The position numbers and the translations under genes are program-made. The notes beneath the pieces are model-generated. The model was not told where the DNA came from. It saw nothing but the letters and a program-made list of their open reading frames with translations, and made no database searches. Of a DNA stretch of 64,000 nucleotides, positions 60,087 to 64,000 are shown one piece after another; the stretch's first letter is position 1; the number at the start of each line of letters is the position of its first letter. The DNA is taken from NCBI GenBank assembly GCA_958295715.1, contig OY282371.1:2093697-2157696 (forward strand). The letters run 5' to 3'. The DNA comes from an uncultured Dehalococcoidia bacterium. GTDB lineage: Bacteria; Chloroflexota; Dehalococcoidia; Lucifugimonadales; GCA-2712585.

Positions 60087-61970
60087 CCAACCGCGACGCC
60101 TACGCCAGCCCCCACACCAACGCCCAGCGCCACGGCCGCGCCAACCGAGACGCCTACGCCGAGTCCAACCGCCACACCGCGTCCAACCCCAACAGCCACC
60201 GCTACACCAAGGCCAACTCCCAGCCCTACGGCAACCCAAGCGCCGCCCCAAACGCCCAGCGCCACACCACGAACAACACCCACCGCTACACCAAGGCCCA
60301 CTCCCATCCCCACACCGAGTCCAACGCCGCGTCCAACGGCCACGCCAACCCCCACGCGGCGTCCAACCGCGGCGCCCCAGTTGGTGAACCCCAGGCTCAT
60401 AGTTTCCATGGCGCCGCCCTACCACCAGGTGAGGCTGCCCTACATGACCTTCCAGAGTTCCAGCGGGCCTCTCCACAACCTCTATGACTACCTGGTGGGC
60501 ATGAACCGCAAGACCCCTGAGTTGGAGAACAGCCACGTCGCCGAGTCCTGGTCGGTCAGCCCCGACACCAAGACGTGGACCTTCGAGCTCAAGGAAGGCA
60601 TCCCCTACTACATAAACGGAAGAGCGAGTGAGTACTTCTTCACACCGGAAGACGTGCGGTGGACCTGGCTCTTGCAGGCGGGACTTGAGTCCGATAGGTC
60701 CAATAACTCCGGCACCTGGCGGCCCAGGGCCGGGACCGTCAATAACATTACCTATGAAGGCAACACCCTTACCTGGAACCTGCCTATCATCCAGCCGGAC
60801 TTCAACATCTACCTCTCCGAGAACTGGACCTTCGGTCTCATCAGCAAGGAGTACTGGGACGCCGTTGGCGGCGAGGAAGGATACATCGACCATCCCATCG
60901 GCATGGGCGCATTCAGCTTCGTCGACTACGTGGACGACGAGCACTTCCTCTTGGAAAAGAACGTTGGTCACTACCGCAAAGAGCCGGAGTTCAACGAGCT
61001 CCAGTTCCTCTGGAACAAGGAGCTGGCAACCATCATGGCCCTGCTCCTGACCGATGAGGCCCACATCGTCATGCTGCCGAGCGACCTCTTTGACGAGGCT
61101 CAGTACAGGGGTATGAAAATAGCCAAAAGCACCCTGCCCAGCTTCTACATGTGGGGCGCCATACCCTGGTACTTGCCTGAGTCTCGGAGGGGCGAACCCA
61201 CCCCCAACTACGATGAGACCGCGCCAACCAGGAACCCCATGGTGCGCCACGCCCTGAACCTGGCCATCGACCGCAACCACATTAACGACTCCTTCTTCAA
61301 TGGAGACGCCGCGCCCCTCGCCGTAACCCACTTCGCCGAGTGGTGGGACTTCTTCAAGGACGAGTGGGCGCCCGTCCCCGGTCCCACCGGCGAGACGGGA
61401 GCCGCCGGCGGCTGGCCCTACCCCTACGACCCGGACAGGGCCAGGCAGCTTTTGACTGAAGCAGGCTACCCCAACGGCTTCAACCTCGACTTCTTCGCCC
61501 CCACCAACCTTGGCGGCCTGCCCGAAATTCCAGACGTCGCCGAAGCCATCACAGCCATGTGGGAAGACATCGGCATCAACGTGAACCTGACCATCTCCGC
61601 GTACGCTCCCATACAGTCCCAGGTGACGGACAGGGCCATGACCGGAAAGATCTTCATGATACGGTGGAGCTTAAACCCCCCGTCCGTAGGAATGCGCTGG
61701 ATTTGGCGCAAGGCCACCAGGCCCTACTACGAGTACCCCTTCATCACCGAGTGGAAAGAGAACTACGACACCATAGCCGATTCGCGGACCCGGAAGTCGT
61801 TGGCCCAGGATCTAGGCGACTTCTGGCGCAACGAGCACCTGAGCATTCCCCTACTGTGGGTCTTCGGAAAGGCCGTGTTCAACCCCGAGGTACTAGTGGG
61901 CTACGAGGTCAATCACGTCCACTTTGGCCCGGTACGCTACCACGAGTACACCAAGCCCGTTTACAGGTAG
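59985..61970 (+). CDS. ABC transporter substrate-binding lipoprotein, family 5, with borrowed signal cassette
   Basis: A 661-aa solute-binding lipoprotein. Residues 1-~30 are the same signal peptide as the protease upstream (SMAVGC, Cys 23), then an unusually long Pro-Thr-Ala linker to about residue 130. The mature domain is nearly the same as that of 28223-30019 (TFQSSSGPLHNLYDYLVGMN, RNPMVRHALNLAIDRNHIND, TEAGYPNGFNLDFF, HFGPVRYHEYTKPVYR). The gene looks like a recombinant: leader, signal and linker from the protease locus, body from the 28-kb paralogue. No permease or ATPase nearby. ATG 59985. Confidence 0.92.
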   Translation: MPELRKPALIIGLALLLSMAVGCITVVAPTPLPTPTATPTPAPTPTPSATAAPTETPTPSPTATPRPTPTATATPRPTPSPTATQAPPQTPSATPRTTPTATPRPTPIPTPSPTPRPTATPTPTRRPTAAPQLVNPRLIVSMAPPYHQVRLPYMTFQSSSGPLHNLYDYLVGMNRKTPELENSHVAESWSVSPDTKTWTFELKEGIPYYINGRASEYFFTPEDVRWTWLLQAGLESDRSNNSGTWRPRAGTVNNITYEGNTLTWNLPIIQPDFNIYLSENWTFGLISKEYWDAVGGEEGYIDHPIGMGAFSFVDYVDDEHFLLEKNVGHYRKEPEFNELQFLWNKELATIMALLLTDEAHIVMLPSDLFDEAQYRGMKIAKSTLPSFYMWGAIPWYLPESRRGEPTPNYDETAPTRNPMVRHALNLAIDRNHINDSFFNGDAAPLAVTHFAEWWDFFKDEWAPVPGPTGETGAAGGWPYPYDPDRARQLLTEAGYPNGFNLDFFAPTNLGGLPEIPDVAEAITAMWEDIGINVNLTISAYAPIQSQVTDRAMTGKIFMIRWSLNPPSVGMRWIWRKATRPYYEYPFITEWKENYDTIADSRTRKSLAQDLGDFWRNEHLSIPLLWVFGKAVFNPEVLVGYEVNHVHFGPVRYHEYTKPVYR

Positions 61971-62110
61971 CCCCTAGCCGGAATCCGTAGCGTCTCTACG
62001 AAAACGGCCATCCGCCCCCCCTTCCCCCTGCCCTTGACTGCGCCTATTCCCTTTGCTACATTCTGCCAAAGCCTTTTCCGGGCAGCTTCCCCCAGCGCGA
62101 GGTGTATGGT

Positions 62111-63250
62111 ATGGGCGCTCCATCCTTCAAGGAGATCCGAAGGGCCTACGGCTTCGACGAGGTGGCCATCGCGCCGGGGCAGGTCACCGTCAATCCCGAC
62201 ATGACCTCCACCCGCATGAAGGTGGCCGACCACGCCTTCGACATACCCATCATGGCCTCGTCCATGGACGCCGTGGTTTCCCCCGCCTTCGCCTCCCTCA
62301 TGCACCGCAAGGGCGGCCTGGGCGTTCTCAACCTGGAGGGCATCTACACCCGTTACGACGACCCCCACACCACTTTAGAGGAGATAGCCTCGGCGCCCCA
62401 GGCAGAGGTCACCGCCCTTCTCCAAAGGATATACGCCGAGTCCATACGGGAGGAACTGGTTGGTTCCTGCGTTGAAACCATCCGCAAAAGCGGGGCCGCC
62501 TGCGCCGTGGCGGTGACGCCGCAGAACACCAAGCGCCTCTCCCCCGTGGCCGTGGAAGCCGGGGCCGACATCGTGGTCGTCCAGTCCACCGTCACCACCG
62601 CCCGGCACCTGTCGCGGAGCTACGAGGGCCTCATCTTCTCCAAGTTCGTCAAGCAGGTGAAGGCGCCGGTGATTGTGGGCAACTGCGCGGGCTACTCCAC
62701 GGCCCTGGAACTGATGGAAACGGGCATAAGCGGCCTGCTGGTGGGAGTTGGCCCCGGGGCGGCGTGCACCACCCGGGAGGTGGTGGGCGTGGGCGTTCCC
62801 CAGGTGACGGCCACCCTGGACTGCGCCGCCGCCCGCGAGGAGCACTTTAAGCGCACCGGAAGGTACGTAACCATCATCACCGACGGCGGCATCCGCACCG
62901 GCGGCGACCTGTGCAAGGCCATCGTCGCCGGGGCCGACGGCGTAATGCTCGGCACCCCCCTGGCCCAGGCGCGGGAGGCCCCGGGCGGCGGGTTCAACTG
63001 GGGCATGGCGACGCCTCACCCGGACCTGCCCCGCGGGACCCGGATTAGCGTTGGCGTCAAGGGTCCTCTGAAGGAGATACTGCACGGCCCCACGTCGCTA
63101 ACCGACGGCACCCAGAACCTGGTGGGGGCCTTGAAGGCGGCCATGGGCATGTGCGGGGCCATGAACATCCGCGAGCTTCAGAAGGCGGAGATGATAATCG
63201 CCCCATCCATCAAGACCGAGGGCAAGATATTCCAGCTGTCCCGCAACTAG
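62111..63250 (+). CDS. guaB3: GuaB3-family IMP dehydrogenase-related protein
   Basis: A 379-aa TIM-barrel protein of the IMPDH/GMPR superfamily without CBS domains. PIMASSMDAVVSPAFASLMHR, IVVVQSTVTTARHLS, the catalytic loop GVGPGAACTTREVVGVGVPQ with Cys, and ITDGGIRTGGDLCKAIVAGA are visible; the CTTR form of the loop and NWGMATPHPDLPRGTRI are typical of GuaB3. This group occurs in Actinobacteria, Cyanobacteria and Chloroflexi; purine-nucleotide role is expected, with IMPDH activity not certain. ATG 62111 with GCGAGG upstream is preferred; GTG 62102 is in frame. Confidence 0.88.
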   Translation: MGAPSFKEIRRAYGFDEVAIAPGQVTVNPDMTSTRMKVADHAFDIPIMASSMDAVVSPAFASLMHRKGGLGVLNLEGIYTRYDDPHTTLEEIASAPQAEVTALLQRIYAESIREELVGSCVETIRKSGAACAVAVTPQNTKRLSPVAVEAGADIVVVQSTVTTARHLSRSYEGLIFSKFVKQVKAPVIVGNCAGYSTALELMETGISGLLVGVGPGAACTTREVVGVGVPQVTATLDCAAAREEHFKRTGRYVTIITDGGIRTGGDLCKAIVAGADGVMLGTPLAQAREAPGGGFNWGMATPHPDLPRGTRISVGVKGPLKEILHGPTSLTDGTQNLVGALKAAMGMCGAMNIRELQKAEMIIAPSIKTEGKIFQLSRN

Positions 63251-63283
63251 GGGCCAACCGCCCCGGAGACCTGGAGGCGCGCC

Positions 63284-64000
63284 ATCACCCGGAGGAGGCA
63301 TCCACCCGCGCCCATCCGCCTTGCCGCGACCGGCCTTGGAATCCTCCTGCTGCTCCTCTCACTCTCGGCGTGCAGGCCGGCCTCTGACCCGGCGACGGAG
63401 GCCCCAACCGCCGCCCAGGAGGCGATGGTGGACAGGATAGCCTACGTGGACAGCCATGGCGACGTCCACACCGTCAACCCCGACGGCTCCGACTCCCGCA
63501 AGCTCACCGGGGCCGCGTCGGCCCACTCGCGGGGGATGGGGCTGGCCCAACTCCTGCGGCAAGGCGACGTCGCCTACGCCTGGCCCACCTGGTCGCCCGA
63601 CGGCGCCGCCATCGCCGTCTCGCGGACGGTTTTGGAGGATGGAACGCCCAAGGCCTCCATCCTGACCCTTGACGCCTCCAACGGGGCCATGACCAAGGTC
63701 TACGATAACGAACCCGGGGCCAGCCCCGTCATAGCCGAGGCCGTCCCTCATTATATGTACTGGTCTCCCGACAGCCGCAGCCTGGCCTTCATCGCCGCCA
63801 CCCCAACCACCCTGGCCCTCCTGGTGAGCGCCGAGGACGGCAGGAAGGCCGCCGTTAGCCAGCAGGGGCCTATCTACTTCAGATGGGCCGCCGACAGCGG
63901 CTCCATGCTCATCCACTCAGGGGACACCCTGGAACGGGCCGCCGCGCCCTTTGAGGCCCCGCCCGTGGAGATCGCGCCCATGAGCCCCGTCTTCCGCGCG
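63284..64000 (+). CDS. Lipoprotein with TolB-like beta-propeller, cut by the window edge, apparent ATC start
   Basis: Open from the stop at 63248 to the window end. The conceptual N-terminus, read from ATC 63284, is a basic region (TRRRHPPAPIRLAATG), a hydrophobic core and lipobox SLSAC (Cys 30), then PD40/TolB-type propeller blades: IAYVDSHGDVHTVNPDGSDS, TWSPDGAAIAVS, YMYWSPDSRSLAFIAA. GGAGG lies six bases before the ATC, exactly where an ATG is expected. There is no in-frame ATG, GTG or TTG before the lipobox; the first ATG (63425) would delete the signal peptide. Either ATC is used, or an ATG was mutated or misread. TolB-like propellers bind proteins at the cell surface; the partner is unknown. 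Confidence 0.7.
   Translation, partial: MTRRRHPPAPIRLAATGLGILLLLLSLSACRPASDPATEAPTAAQEAMVDRIAYVDSHGDVHTVNPDGSDSRKLTGAASAHSRGMGLAQLLRQGDVAYAWPTWSPDGAAIAVSRTVLEDGTPKASILTLDASNGAMTKVYDNEPGASPVIAEAVPHYMYWSPDSRSLAFIAATPTTLALLVSAEDGRKAAVSQQGPIYFRWAADSGSMLIHSGDTLERAAAPFEAPPVEIAPMSPVFRA

Overview
High-GC bacterial chromosome segment with dense genes, many GTG/TTG starts and short overlaps. The gene set fits a Chloroflexota bacterium, probably Dehalococcoidia/SAR202-like: futalosine-route menaquinone genes, 2-oxoacid:ferredoxin oxidoreductase KorAB, GSII-type glutamine synthetase, GuaB3, several GMC/SDR/ETF oxidoreductases, and many lipoproteins with Pro-Thr linkers. This placement is an inference from gene content and was not tested by phylogeny.

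Layout. 0-5.7 kb: futalosine menaquinone cluster (mqnE end, mqnA, mqnC, a methyltransferase, a receiver-like/DUF3052 fusion, convergent mqnD), then an alpha/beta-hydrolase lacking its nucleophile. 5.8-14.3 kb: a small membrane protein co-transcribed with a 2612-residue protein of 26 FN3 domains. 14.4-20.8 kb: GMC oxidoreductase, SDR, orphan family 5 solute-binding lipoprotein and a fused EtfB-EtfA, plausibly one catabolic block. 21.1-23.6 kb: small genes (ABM-fold protein, phosphatase-like protein, FmdB zinc ribbon, Dtd). 23.6-27.2 kb: zur-znuA-znuC-znuB metal uptake operon. 27.3-28.0 kb: TPR protein and tRNA-Pro. 28.2-35.1 kb: surface lipoproteins (a second solute-binding protein, a GOLD-like lipoprotein, four tandem plant-type LRR lipoproteins). 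35.1-42.5 kb: second GMC oxidoreductase, PH-domain membrane protein, a repeat-packed spacer, korAB and glnII. 43-45.4 kb: an accessory patch with a Fic AMP-transferase and a ClpP-fold SDH-type protease. 45.5-52.4 kb: separate etfB-etfA, a pan cluster (panC, panB and a DUF2520/PanG-like reductase), an aminotransferase and an MhpD-like hydratase. 52.4-57 kb: AT-richer genes of unknown role, SPL-type radical SAM protein, and an atypical RecQ with a His/Cys insertion and C-terminal membrane helix. 57-64 kb: amidohydrolase, HtrA-like protease, third solute-binding protein, guaB3, and a TolB-like lipoprotein running off the edge.

The most unusual features are: (i) a leader + signal peptide + linker cassette duplicated in front of two unrelated mature proteins (58.3 and 59.9 kb); (ii) the RecQ variant, apparently leaderless; (iii) tandem repeats built from copies of gene 3' ends at two convergent junctions (3.7 and 20.9 kb); (iv) a two-copy 1626-bp higher-order repeat inside the FN3 gene; (v) four LRR paralogues whose aligned start codons are GTG, ATG, TTG and TTG; (vi) a dispersed palindromic repeat family resembling neisserial dRS3. 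No CRISPR array, rRNA, transposase or recognisable prophage was seen.
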